Source of the DNA: Hysterium pulicare CBS 123377
Lineage: Eukaryota; Ascomycota; Dothideomycetes; Hysteriales; Hysteriaceae
Direction: 5' to 3'
NCBI GenBank assembly: GCA_000467715.1
Contig: AJFK01000066.1
Location: 1 to 27,586 of the forward strand
Length of the DNA: 27,586 nt
Below, in pieces: positions 9,984-20,271 of this stretch. The notes beneath the pieces were generated by a model. That model had not been told where the DNA came from. It saw only the letters and a program-made list of their open reading frames with translations, and ran no database searches. Numbering within the stretch: the first letter of the stretch is position 1; each line of letters starts with the position of its first letter. The position numbers and the translations under genes were made by a program.

Positions 9984-11202
9984 ACCGGCCAAGACTGAAA
10001 TGAAGGGTATGCACACCACGTTTGTGACATTCCGATTTCAGATGCCCATTTTCCAGGGTTTCGAGCCGTATACAAACATATGCAAGGACCAGTGCGCATA
10101 GGTGTATGTCACTTGGATCGTGTCATACCTGAGAACCGGGAGCCAAAAGGACGTGCCTATTTTGAGCACGATTGTTTGCGGCCCGTAAACACAGATGTTA
10201 GTAATATAGATTTCACAGATGCCCTTTCCGATATCGGAGGGAAATCCATAATTCTTGCAAATGGATGACGGACAAGTGTAAGTGTAACAAATGTATCCTT
10301 CCAGCTTTTGTCAAAAGATTCATATCCAAAACAAATACGGAAATTAGGTTGAGGCTGTATGCATAATCTAAAGGAACCGTTCATAGCCGTTGTGTGGAAT
10401 TTCCAATGTTTCCATGGGCTAGTCACGCGCCTTCGTGCTCAGTACGGGGCTTCTATGGCGTCAACTACCTTGTCGGCACAGGCACAAAGACGTTAACCAA
10501 CACCATGGGAGAGGCGTCACGGAGGAGGAATGCGAATACCACGGGTGTGGGTAGGATGCCTTAGCGGACCCGTCCGGCCAACAAACGGTCTGGTAAACAT
10601 GAAGATGGAAAAGCGTAATATATGATGGCGATAGAAGACGCCCGCCAGGTCGGCGCATGAGATCAGAAAAGTGGAAGAGGCCAAATGCGATTGGGCACAG
10701 CGCGCTCAGTATTGTTTCATCGATGCGCGCTGGGGTCATGCAGGCCATTTGTTAGCCAGAGCGGGAGCGTCCCGAAGTGGGCAGCAGGCATCTTCAGTGG
10801 GGTCAACAACAACATCATCTCTCACATGTGGTCAAAAAGTCTTTATTACTACCTAGGTACCTTGCCACCTGGTAGTCGCTGAGCCACGTGCGTTGCGACA
10901 CAACCTTGGAACTCGCCATTAGTAGTGCGATCATCCCCCACTCACCTGCAACGCGATCCTGGAACCTTTGCGACTGCTCTCGACACGTGACTAAGAGACT
11001 TCTTGGACTTGGTTAGTGTGCCACAGATCTGGCTCCCCCTTTCAGCTAGCCTCTGGAACAAGGGTTTTTAGCCGCCGATTTGCGTTGAACGACCGGAGAA
11101 TCATAAAATCCGCAGCGCGTGCCCTCGCTGCATCCCTCATCTTGCTCCGGTCTTCATCGCACATACCTCACACACTTACTTTTACATATCCTTCCCAACA
11201 AC
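9984..11202. other. 1.2 kb intergenic including the velB promoter
   Basis: Holds the HEL2 3' side and the velB upstream region. Open frames here (up to about 95 codons on either strand) match nothing known and lack splice signals or a consistent frame. Two CACGTG E-box palindromes (10885-10890 and 10984-10989) and a 10-bp palindrome TACCTAGGTA (10850-10859) lie within 350 bp of the velB ATG. The last 60 bases are C/T-rich, typical of a fungal leader. No RNA gene is seen. Confidence 0.4.
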
Positions 11203-12225
11203 ATGTATTCTCGCCAGAGCAACCAATGTCCTGTGCCAGCTCCTCCGCTGCCCTCTAAAACAGACGGGCCCCCTCCGCCCGCATCATTTACTGGCAGGAA
11301 AGGGGACAGATTATTCCGCCTGCAAGTTGAACAGCAGCCCATCCGCGCCCGCATGTGCGGCTTTGGCGACAAGGACCGACGACCAATTACGCCCCCGCCA
11401 TGCATTAGGCTCATTGTGTGCGACGCGACAGGAAAGGAAGTCGACTTCACCGAGGTCGACAGCACCTTCTTCGTTCTGACGGTAGATCTATGGAACGCCG
11501 AAGGTACCCAGGAAGTCAACCTGGTCAGGCATTCCAGTGGGGCGCCAACCGTATCCATATCAAGCTCTACCACCACATCATATCCACCTCCCGCAGATCG
11601 TCCCCCCATGTACATGACTTCTATGCCATTGCCGACATATCGTGACGCCTACGGCCAACCGATGCCCAATCCACAGGCCCCAGGCAATCCGTACAGCGCA
11701 CCTTCTATGCCACCAAGCTACTATCCTCAGACGCCGAACACACCTATAACTCCTGCTGGTTTTGCTTATTCGTCGGCGCCCAACATGCCGGGGAGTTATG
11801 TTCCCATGGCATCCGCTATACCTTTGGCTCCGCCTCCGGCTCCCGCGACAGGCATGTTCACCAGGAACCTCATCGGAAGTCTCACCGTGAATGCTTTCCG
11901 TCTGACCGATACGGAAAACAAAGTCGGGTTCTGGTTCGTGCTTCAGGACCTATCTGTCAGAACGGAGGGCATGTTCCGACTGAAGATGAATTTTGTTGAC
12001 GTAGGAAGCGGTCAGGGGAATAATACTCTCAACACCGGTCGCGCTCCCGTTCTAGCAACATGCTTCTCCGATCAATTCCAGGTGTACTCTGCAAAGAAGT
12101 TCCCGGGCGTGATTGAAAGTACGCCGCTCAGTAAAGTCTTCGCTAGCCAAGGCATCAAGATCCCGATCCGTAAGGATGGTCCCAAGACACTGAGCAATCA
12201 AGCCGAGTATGACGCCGATGACTGA
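11203..12225 (+). CDS. velB: VelB velvet-family transcription regulator
   Basis: A single exon of 340 residues read from the ATG at 11203, preceded by ACC-like context and a C/T-rich leader. The frame is open further upstream to 11119, but the extra 28 residues look like translated leader. The velvet domain comes in two halves: 36-112 (RLQVEQQPIRARMCGFGDKD, RRPITPPPCIRL, VDSTFFVLTVDLW) and about 217-325 (IGSLTVNAFRLTD, GFWFVLQDLSVRTEGMFRL, YSAKKFPGVIESTPLSK, FASQGIKIPIRKDG). A Pro/Tyr/Met-rich insert of about 100 residues separates them, the arrangement that marks VelB among velvet proteins. By family knowledge VelB pairs with VeA and LaeA in the dark-active complex controlling secondary metabolism and sexual development, and with VosA in spores. 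No introns are needed here, whereas velB genes in other fungi often carry some. Confidence 0.93.
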   Translation: MYSRQSNQCPVPAPPLPSKTDGPPPPASFTGRKGDRLFRLQVEQQPIRARMCGFGDKDRRPITPPPCIRLIVCDATGKEVDFTEVDSTFFVLTVDLWNAEGTQEVNLVRHSSGAPTVSISSSTTTSYPPPADRPPMYMTSMPLPTYRDAYGQPMPNPQAPGNPYSAPSMPPSYYPQTPNTPITPAGFAYSSAPNMPGSYVPMASAIPLAPPPAPATGMFTRNLIGSLTVNAFRLTDTENKVGFWFVLQDLSVRTEGMFRLKMNFVDVGSGQGNNTLNTGRAPVLATCFSDQFQVYSAKKFPGVIESTPLSKVFASQGIKIPIRKDGPKTLSNQAEYDADD

Positions 12226-14181
12226 AATTCCGCCGATAGTTCGGAGGATGTGTGAGAGTTGAAGGACGGATGTGGATAGATGAGGATATGGGAATAAAGA
12301 TACCCGAGACTATGGTCACGGAGCCAAAAGGCGGTAAAGCGGTGAAGTAAGGCATGTGAGATTTGGGAGGGCTTTTGGTTTTCTGGTTTTCGGCGTAACG
12401 AGAAATGGGCTCTATGCGTATTGTAATTAGTATCTGGGTAGGCATAGCGATGGATAAGACATCAGGTGAATTCAACCAAGTTCCAATATTGCAACCCCCA
12501 GAGTGTGTGGTAGGTAGCAAGAGGCTTCTTTTTTGGGGGGGAGTTTCCACTTAGGAGTAAGAGTTATGAGTTTAGTAGCTTCTCTTGTTCCGCGGATTTT
12601 GAATCTCTTGTTTTGCCCCGGAACTGGTACGGGTGCTGTAGCGACGGTCTAGATCGGCCTAGACTCTGACGTGGGGGCCAAATTCAGTCCCTTCCGGCGT
12701 CCCTTAGGTACAGTTTATGCCCTGTTTGCAGCACCTTCCACCGGGAAGAACTATCTCTGCTTTTCGTGAGGTCACGCCCCAGTGGATGGTAGATCTGATT
12801 GTAAGTTTGTCGTACGATCTATCTACTGTTCATTACGTATGAACCGACGAGCCAAGAGCATAAATGATACGCAACGAAATTCTAAAGAGCGAGGAACAGC
12901 GTAGTGCACAACGCAGAACATTCATTCTGCTAGCACGGACGAAATTATCTTGTCTGCTCTCTTGATGAAGCAAAACTGCACAGGGGATCACAGTCCAGCG
13001 ACTTGTTATAACCAACATCGTTGTTGGGAATCGTTTGCATACTCTTCTCCTGCTTATAGTACACCGACAATGTTTAAATGGCAACATATTGACATCACAT
13101 TATGTATACATTGCAGGATGCAGGCCAATGGACCGTGACTAATAAATAATGAGCAACTCACCGCTCCTGTTCGTCTTAAAAGCTTCCAAGACTGTGATTT
13201 AACTGTGCACTTAGAAAGCTGGTTAGTCGATTGGTCAGAGCAGGGTCGAAGCATAATACTTGTATGCTAATGCAAGTCGTTACGTCCTTTCTCCAGCCAT
13301 TCTCGTCACAACAGTATTAGTAGGTGTTGTGGCTTGCTCCACGGACACACCTTCTACCCATTCAAATACACAAATGTGCCGTCCCGGCAGGAAGTGTAAA
13401 AAGTAATGTGGCTGGTGCACCTATGATTGAGGGAACCTTGTTTCCAGGCTGCTAAGTTTCTCTGTTGGACCAATATTAGTGCATTGTTGGCTCTTGTTGA
13501 CACTTATTGAAACTTGTTAAGAGCAAATCTTAAAACCTGGTCGAGTGGTCATGAACGCTCAGTACGCCAACCCACTCCTAGAATGGACAGTTCTTCTGTT
13601 TAATTCCTTCCCTTCGCCTGATGCCAATACAGCGGTGACTAATTTATTGCCAGAAGGGTCAGTTTGAGTATGAGTAGAACGTACTGACATGCCACGGACA
13701 CAACACAGCTGTGCCATTATGCAGAATTATTGTACATGTAACAAAAATCTAAGGACTGTAGACCAATTAAATTACACTAGGGGAGAGTATGGCTCCAATC
13801 CCATGAATCGTACCAGTGCCCTAAAACCGCCAGGTAGCACATTAATCATTGCTTCGTTGGCCGAATAGATGCAGACATAGAATCCTGCCCCGCAGGTCGA
13901 ATGTCTAAAAGCCCCAATAGAGCCAATAGTTGAGGTCATTAAAGGAAAGCCTTACTCGTACCTGCTAGAAGGAAATATGGTGGGAAGCATCGTAAGCTAC
14001 CCCAAGTAGATCCCGTCTTATTCCCACATAACCACACTCGCAACCATGGAGAACTAGCTATCTAGTTCGGCCCTTATTTGGACATATTGGGCCACAAGTC
14101 CCCAGTCCCCAAATACGGCACATTGCAAACAGGTTAAAGCTTTTCTCGCCTCGTCGCAGACTTTGCGTTTCCATCATTCAA
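12226..14181. other. 2.0 kb convergent intergenic region (velB / RRM-YTH)
   Basis: Both flanking genes end towards this interval. After the first 300-400 bases of probable velB 3' UTR, I see no coding pattern, tRNA or repeat array. A T6G7 homopolymer run lies near 12529-12541, and a 6-bp inverted repeat GCTCTT/AAGAGC lies near 13490-13524. Base composition from about 13000 onward is somewhat more A/T rich, which could reflect an old decayed element; no terminal repeats are recognisable. Confidence 0.35.
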
Positions 14182-14193
14182 TTAGAATGGCCG

Positions 14194-14225
<32 letters not shown>

Positions 14226-16360
14226 GCCCACCCATTGCTGGATTCATAGGCATCATGGGTAATGCTGCAGTGCTTGCATTTGATGGTCCCAACCGGTGAA
14301 ACATCTGTAAGAGTCGCTTTCCCACACTCGTCTCCAGTTCCGTGCCATCCCTAGCAATTTTCACCTCCCTGTTTGCGTTCCAGGGGTTACGAAGTCCTCG
14401 GGTGCGATAGAAGGGTAATCTGTTTGTTGATATCCATTCGATCTTAAAAGGTTTGCCCCAAGTCTGCGCAGTGGCCAAAATGTCGGCTTCAGCTGGTTCG
14501 TCCTTCTGGTCCGTTCCTTCAACTTCAGGGTCTGACAAGTCTGCCTCCCAAAAAATTGTGCCTCGCGCTGAGTCGTCTATAATTCTTCCCTTAGGAGCAA
14601 ATTCGGTCGCTGGCGTGGGTATCGATTTGGGCACATCAGTAGTGTTAGTCGCGTCAGGCTTCGGAACCGCTTCCGTAATATAAGAAGCATCCTCAAGGAT
14701 CGGAGACACCATTCTAGCGTATCCAAAATACTCTCCAGATTTGTTCGCAGAGAATATGAGATAAACGCTATCGGCAGACTAGATGCGTGTTAGTGGAGAG
14801 GACCGCTTATGTAGACACTAGAATGCTCACCTCGTAAGCTTTGTTTAGTGCTTCCTCGTTGTGGGACTGCGTAGCCCAAATGCCATTCCGAACGCTTAGC
14901 TCCAAGTCTTGAAGGGTGAGGCTCTTTACGATGAAGAACTTCTCGGCAACTCGAGCTGGCTTTTCACCTTCCACTTCAGCTCCCTCCTGGTGCGCTTGCT
15001 GCTGTTGGCTGGTCCCGTCCGCCACTTCTTCGTCCTCATCTAAGTCAGGTGAATGCTGGGGTGATCTACTAGGCGCCGGAGGTCCAGACATTGCTGATGG
15101 TCCAGTTGGAATGCCTGCTGCTGGAGCTGAGCTGCGGCGCAGTCGACAAACTAGCCTGACTCCATGAAACCGCGAATCATGAAACCTATGCATCGCCGCA
15201 GTGCAAGAAGCTTCTGTACGGTAATTAACAAATGCGCAATTGCTCTTCGAAATGAGAAAGAGGCTCTCGATATCTTTAGTCGCATCGCGAGAGAAATGGT
15301 CTTTGAGATCTACGACGGTTGTCCCTGGAGGTAGGTTTCCGACCCATAAAGCATGCCCTGACTGTTTGGGCTTTCGAGGCGGTCCGCGAGGAATAGAGCC
15401 CAGATTAGTTTCGGAATTTGGCCTAGGAACACCTGAAAAATGACAAAAAGCAGGAGTTAGTATATCTGATTCGGAAAAGGCTGCTAGTGTCTCACCTTGC
15501 GTGTTGACACTGGCTATCATCGCCCCTACAGAGCTGTATTCGCCCGACACCGCACCAGGAACTGGGCGGTTACCTGAAGGGTACATTCCACCCTGCATGG
15601 CCGGATCAAGATTTTGCGGCACCATGGGAACCTGAGAAGAAGGAAGGCTAGCTCTCCTGCCATACAGAGCCGGATGTTGCGCAGTTTGGGCTGGGTAGGT
15701 TGGCGAAAATTGGCCCTGAGAAGCATATGGCGACGGATAGTATAGATATTGCGAGGGCTGTTGCTGAAAGTTTTGGTACGAAGGCTGTAGCGGACCTGGG
15801 CCAGTCGATCGCTGTGAGGTTGGGTGGAAGTTTGAATAAGCGCTGTGTTGGACCCCATGTGGAGCCATGAAGTTCTGAGGATACTGGCCCTGACCAAAGC
15901 CGACGCCATAGGGCGCCTGCGATGGGTAGGAACTTGAGGCATGCGCCGGAAATTGCGCAATCTGCTGGAGTTGGTATACCACGGCGGGAGTGGAAGCACC
16001 AGAGAGGGATCTCGGGCCTTGGTGATGCGATTGAGTGGGGTTTTGTCCTGAGTCCGCGGATGAATACTCAGGAAGGGCGCCGGACAGTGAGGCCACGTTG
16101 AATGATGAGGCTCCAAAGTCCTGCTGGGTGTTTCCAGGATCCATAGGTGGTCGAGGAAAATCCAAACGAGATTGCGACTGTGGGAGAGAACTTAATTGCG
16201 AGTGAAAAGGCGCGGTGTTGCCTGAGGATCTGATATTGGAAAACGAAGGACTGATTGCGCCTCCAGGGCTTTTTGCTATACTGCGATCATCATCTTGGAC
16301 AAGGCCAGCCCTGCCAGCGCTGATAGACTGAGAACTCGAGTCGGGAGGTAAGTCGCCCAT
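14182..16360 (-). CDS. RRM + YTH domain RNA-binding protein (m6A-reader family)
   Basis: Exons 16360-15496, 15432-14831 and 14778-14182 give 687 residues. Residues 1-288 are Gln/Ser/Pro/Tyr-rich and disordered. An RRM follows (about 316-388; LWVGNL and CAFVNY are its RNP-like strands). The YTH domain runs from 453 (KFFIVKSLTLQDLE) to about 640. Its cage tryptophans are visible: W474 in NGIWATQ and W604 in FKIEWIS, with GLRNPWN further on. Two inserts enlarge the YTH domain: about 40 residues after YFGYARMVSP and an acidic stretch after FWEADL. The protein ends in 11 glutamines coded by CAA (14194-14226) and RPF. Intron 1 (15433-15495) is 63 nt, in frame and without stops, but has GTGAGA, CTAAC and CAG and would add GETLAAFSE-type residues if kept. 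Intron 2 is 14779-14830. The start chosen is the first ATG after a likely leader intron. RNA target not predictable. Confidence 0.85.
14194..14226 (-). repeat. (CAA)11 trinucleotide tract, polyglutamine
   Basis: Eleven uninterrupted CAA codons, read on the minus strand, encode eleven glutamines three residues before the stop codon of the RRM-YTH gene. A pure triplet tract of this kind is prone to length change, and here any change of a whole unit stays in frame. Confidence 0.95.
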
Positions 16361-16386
16361 GGGTTCCTCGACAATGATAGGTAGCG

Positions 16387-16526
16387 CTATCCACTGCTGC
16401 ACCCAAACGAATGCCATTGTCAGCCCATACTTCAAAACCAAAAAGATATGTGTTGAAAGACGGATTTGGAGAAATCTGAGATCAATCCCAGTTCGAGATA
16501 ACTTACCGGGCTCTATATTGAAGCAT
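16387..16526 (-). other. 5' leader intron and spliced 9-codon upstream ORF of the RRM-YTH gene
   Basis: A GTAAGT donor (intron begins at 16506), a GCTGAC branch-like site and a GTGCAG acceptor (ends at 16397) define a likely 110-nt leader intron. Splicing joins an ATG at 16526 to a TAG at 16387-16389, making an upstream ORF of nine codons that stops 26 nt before the main ATG at 16360. If the intron is kept, that small ORF stops after seven codons, and an in-frame ATG inside the intron (16417) could add 19 residues to the main protein. All of this is inferred from sequence. Confidence 0.4.
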
Positions 16527-17973
16527 ACAGGAAAGTGGCAAGGTGGGAGGATGAAACGAGCACCGGAAGGAGTCAATACCGTGCAAAGGAGGCTTTGAGA
16601 AAGTATGCCAATCAACTGAATGATAGTGATTAGAAGGTTGAGAAGTAAAAAAAGAAGCTTGAAATAGGTGAGGCCAAAATGGAGAGGATCAGCTGTTGGC
16701 ACGAGGCAATATGGCTCGCCAAAGCTCGCTTGGAGCGGGTTGAGGGGAATCAGAGCCAGGTGGCCAGCCAAGGTCCGGAACAGGATAGGTGAGGCCTTTC
16801 TGAGAAGGACAGCACAACGGCAGCGAGTATAGGAATAGGTAAAGGCCGGGCGCAAGAGCCCCTAAAGGGGTGGAGAGGCGAGAAACGAGAGGCGGCAGTA
16901 CGAGAAGCACTCAGGAGCAGTTAGGACAACAGCAGAGCGAAGCTCGAGAGGGAGCACGCACGACGTTCTCCACGCCCTCTGCTTCAATTGCCTCTGGCTA
17001 TCGTGGCTGCTGGCGCGCTGATTGGCTGGATGGTAGTCGAAGCGGGAACGAGCCACAAACCGAGGGCCCGGAGGCGAATAGATCGTCAGGACAGTGAGAG
17101 GAGTGAGAGTCGAACGTTCATTCCTTAAAATAATAAAGCCCAGGAGCGTTCGTGAGCAAGTGTGGCGAGTGTCTCCCGTTTCTAGACTTTAGACGGCCCG
17201 CCGCTGCTGATCCTTGTCGGATGGAGTGTGGCTTCGAGGAGGACGTCTTTCTCACCTTCAATCCCTGTATCACCTCGTCCCGCCGCGAGCCAATTCCCTG
17301 TGCCAGTGATGGGGTTATTGGGGTTAATGGGCTTCATCTGTCCCTGTGGTTTTGTCATTATGCACCGTGAACGCTTACCCGCGCAGGAAAGCCACCACAT
17401 CTGTCTGTTACAACTCCTCGGGAAGATTCCTGGAGTTAGCTAGGACTAGGTAGGCAGAGTCATGAAGTAATTGCAATAGCGTACCAGACAACCGGGGCAT
17501 CTTGTGGGAATGGCATCCGCGCCAATCATGGTGCCAATAGATGGAGTGAAGAGCGGTCTATCAGCGGAGCACTAACTTGGTACTGAGTATACTCGTGACC
17601 TGCGTTCATTTGGCATTAACAAGGTGAGAGCCTGAGTGTGGAGTCTAGCGCAACGGCAGGAAGGCATGGAGGCATGCTGCGCTGGGGTGTGGCTGCATGG
17701 CTGTTTCTCCAAGCACCATTGCAACGCGTGGCCGGCCGATAAGCCAGGCCGCGACCATAGAGTCGGAAGGATCGGTCATAGCAGGCTCTGCGACTGCAAA
17801 GGAGAATTCCAGGGCTCGTCGGCATATGCAGCAGCAGTGGGCACGGCGTGCACAGGTTGTAAGGTGAAGTACGGTGGGAACGCCACAGAAGGCGTTCGCT
17901 AAATTAACGCGCAGGGACTGGCAGAAGCCGTTGCTTTGCTCCCCTGCTTGTGCTTAAACGTCCACTAGAATAC

Positions 17974-17996
17974 CACATACATGTACACCGTATGTG
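17974..17996. repeat. short perfect inverted repeat (hairpin)
   Basis: CACATAC and GTATGTG pair perfectly over 7 bp around a 9-nt loop ATGTACACC. It is followed by GTACGTAC. No T-run follows, so it is not a Pol III terminator. It may be a protein-binding palindrome or chance. Confidence 0.5.
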
Positions 17997-18332
17997 CTAT
18001 GTACGTACGAAGCGGCCAGGCGTCCTTCTGAATCAAGGGGCCAATCTCTCTGTCTTATGCAGTAAAAGGGGCTTTCGACGTCGACGACCAAAATGACGAC
18101 TTTTCCCACGATGCTATAATTATCCCCAGGGGAGATCTCTGCGCCGATCTCAGCCTCTCCCAGGATTGACGGGTGTCAAAGTGATAGTGCCCAATAAATA
18201 AAGCCACGCCAGCCAGATGCTGGGCTGTCCCTCCCCCACATTATTGAAAATCCAGGAGCTCTATCTGGTACGTACGACAAAGTAAAGACCCTTGCGGAGA
18301 CCCTGATTCCGCTGTAGACAACCTAACGACGT

Positions 18333-18388
18333 CGGTCTTGTGTCCAGGTGTGGCGCCAGTCGGTTTCGTGTCCGAGTGTGGCGCCACG
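18333..18388. repeat. two-copy 28-bp tandem repeat
   Basis: Units 18333-18360 and 18361-18388 abut with an exact 28-bp period. They agree at 22 of the first 26 positions, and the four differences within those are all transitions (C/T or A/G). Each contains GTGTGGCGCCA, with the palindrome TGGCGCCA. No third copy is evident on either side. Confidence 0.75.
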
Positions 18389-20271
18389 GAAGGAAACCAT
18401 CACCTTTCCGCGACACTCTCCACCCTATCACATTGCGACGCAGGGACAAGATTTGAGATGCGATAGTTTTCGCTTTGGCACTTTGCCACAGCTACTTCTC
18501 CGGCGTTTCCGTCTCAGTGGTCGAGGCTGGTGAAGGCTGTGCAATGATCGACAGCTAGATGCCGAACAGAGCCGTCATTGTGGCAGCGGGTGAAGATCAG
18601 TCGGCCCGTGCTGTCTGATGGCTAATTTTCTCATGACTCGACAAAATCCCTTCTCCGTGCAAATGGCAATCTAGTTTCGCATGACGTTTGTGGCGTGGCG
18701 CGCGCTCGCTTCCAGAAAGCCGCCGCATGATGGACCCTTGCTGGAAAATGACGACTTCTCTGGACCCGAAACATCATTGAAAGTATTTTCGAAACAGCTG
18801 CGCCTCAAAATTGTCCGCCTGTTGAAAGCAAACTCCATCTTTGTCTCTATCAGTCCAGATGCCCAAAGCATGTTCCGATCGCCACAATGGGTCCACCTTC
18901 ACTCGACAGCCTGAGGTGCCCAGTGGGGCCGGTTAAAACTTTGACGAACCTATCTAGAAAGCATCTCCCTTGGGCTAAAAGGCTTATTCTCCTCTTCCCA
19001 CACAACTTTTTCCTCCATCGATCCCCCTGGCGATCAATGTTCCGTAGGCACACGGTTTGCATACCCTTGTCGATCTCCCTGTCATGTCTAGAGATTGTGT
19101 TGCAGGGCCCGATCTTTTGTTTCAGTAGGCCCATATCGCCCATGGTATTTGATTTCAGCCCTTTCTAAATTTAGAACCGCACTTTATATGTTCATAGAGT
19201 TGTGATTACGAACTCCAAACCTTGGAATGGTTGGCCTTGGTGTCACGCTTGAAACTGATCTCGATGCAATGTCAATTGAAAATTGTGGACTACCGGAATG
19301 CATATCCTCTGTGGCGTTTCCTAGTTTCATTGATGCATTAAGTCCCTAAGCTTATGCCAGGCGCATACGGTTCAGATTGAAGTCTTCACGCCGTTACTGC
19401 CCACATATCCGACGGTGAAACGAAGGTCCTCAGTTATGGTGCGCGCTGGCAAACATTGGGGTCACCGCCTTTGTAAGAGCGACATTGCATTATGGGTGGC
19501 AAGCTGGGGGAATGGATGCACAGATGAGTATGCCGAGAATTGCCATCAATGTGATGAAACGAACTAACTTCGACTGATCTCCAGTCATCGCGCCGCATTC
19601 GCATCTTCCATGGTTACGTAGATCCAGAGATATCGATCAGCAATTTGATTGCGTCTAAATTTACGCTTGTTTCACGCAGCTGTTATTCTGCGCCGGAAAC
19701 CCAGTACAATCGTCGCACAAAAAAGACTTTGCAGCGTGCAGGCAATTTTATACAAAGAGCTTCCAGTGGCCGCCGAGGATGTAAATATTGCCCAATCCGA
19801 ATGGTCACATGCGGGTCCGGGTCAAGGCGAGGAGACAAAACTCCAGCGGATGTAAGATTTGGGTGTAGTATTGAAATTATCGCTGTCAAGCGGGCAATAA
19901 GTAATGGCCAGTTGACGTGGACATGGAACACACGAAGGCTAAATCGATGGGACAGAACTGATCTCTCGAGGGCTTGAAGGATAGCTTTACTTTGGTCACT
20001 GACCGGGGATTCATTCATCACATCCAAACCTAAGTTCGTTAGTCCAACGGACACTAAAGACGTACGTGTTCACTTACGAAAACTATCAGAATCTCCCCAT
20101 GTCGCCAGTAATGAGCCAGGGAAAGCCCAGATTCGCCAAGCAATTTTTTTTGCCTTCTGACATATGGTCCTTCTCCAGCTGTCACAATTCTCAACAGGCA
20201 GCATTCTCGAGCTTGTCTATTCTCTAATTATTCTTGAATGTTGTTTGGCACTCTGGACGACCATGCAGTTC

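Larger units (their letters stand above)
16527..20271. other. 3.7 kb gene-poor interval upstream of RRM-YTH and downstream of BEM46
   Basis: The first few hundred bases are the RRM-YTH promoter, with a GATTGGCTG (inverted CCAAT) near 17020. No frame above 125 codons is found, and none matches a family I recognise. Noted here: a 7-bp-stem hairpin (17974-17996), a two-copy 28-bp tandem repeat (18333-18388), a stretch GGGGTTATTGGGGTTAATGG near 17312, and intron-like signals around 19470-19590 whose flanks do not form a convincing protein. The interval could hold a long non-coding RNA or a very degenerate element. It is called empty because no positive evidence of a gene is seen. Confidence 0.35.

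Noticed and set aside
11154-11615. 153-codon minus-strand open frame inside velB
   Set aside because: Shadow of the velB coding frame; no recognisable protein.
12155-12550. 131-codon minus-strand open frame antisense to the velB end
   Set aside because: No family match, no splice pattern, overlaps the velB 3' end.
15526-16116. 196-codon minus-strand open frame within the RRM-YTH gene
   Set aside because: It runs on the same strand in another frame over the Q/P-rich region; low-complexity DNA gives long alternative frames.
6142-16360. A meiotic gene cluster (MND1 plus a YTH protein that could act like Mmi1)
   Set aside because: Only two genes, 8 kb apart with unrelated genes between them; the YTH protein's role is not known from sequence.
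17306-17332. Telomere-like GGGGTTATTGGGGTTAATGG
   Set aside because: Only two imperfect units and not the fungal TTAGGG register; probably chance.
19435-19860. Possible small spliced gene on the plus strand (GTAAGA donor near 19474, CTAAC branch, TCCAG acceptor near 19582, a further CGCAG near 19680)
   Set aside because: Intron signals look good but no joined frame gives a protein that is long or recognisable; all three frames stop soon.
19683-20054. 123-codon minus-strand open frame downstream of BEM46
   Set aside because: No ATG-supported start with good context, no family match, and amino-acid composition looks non-coding.
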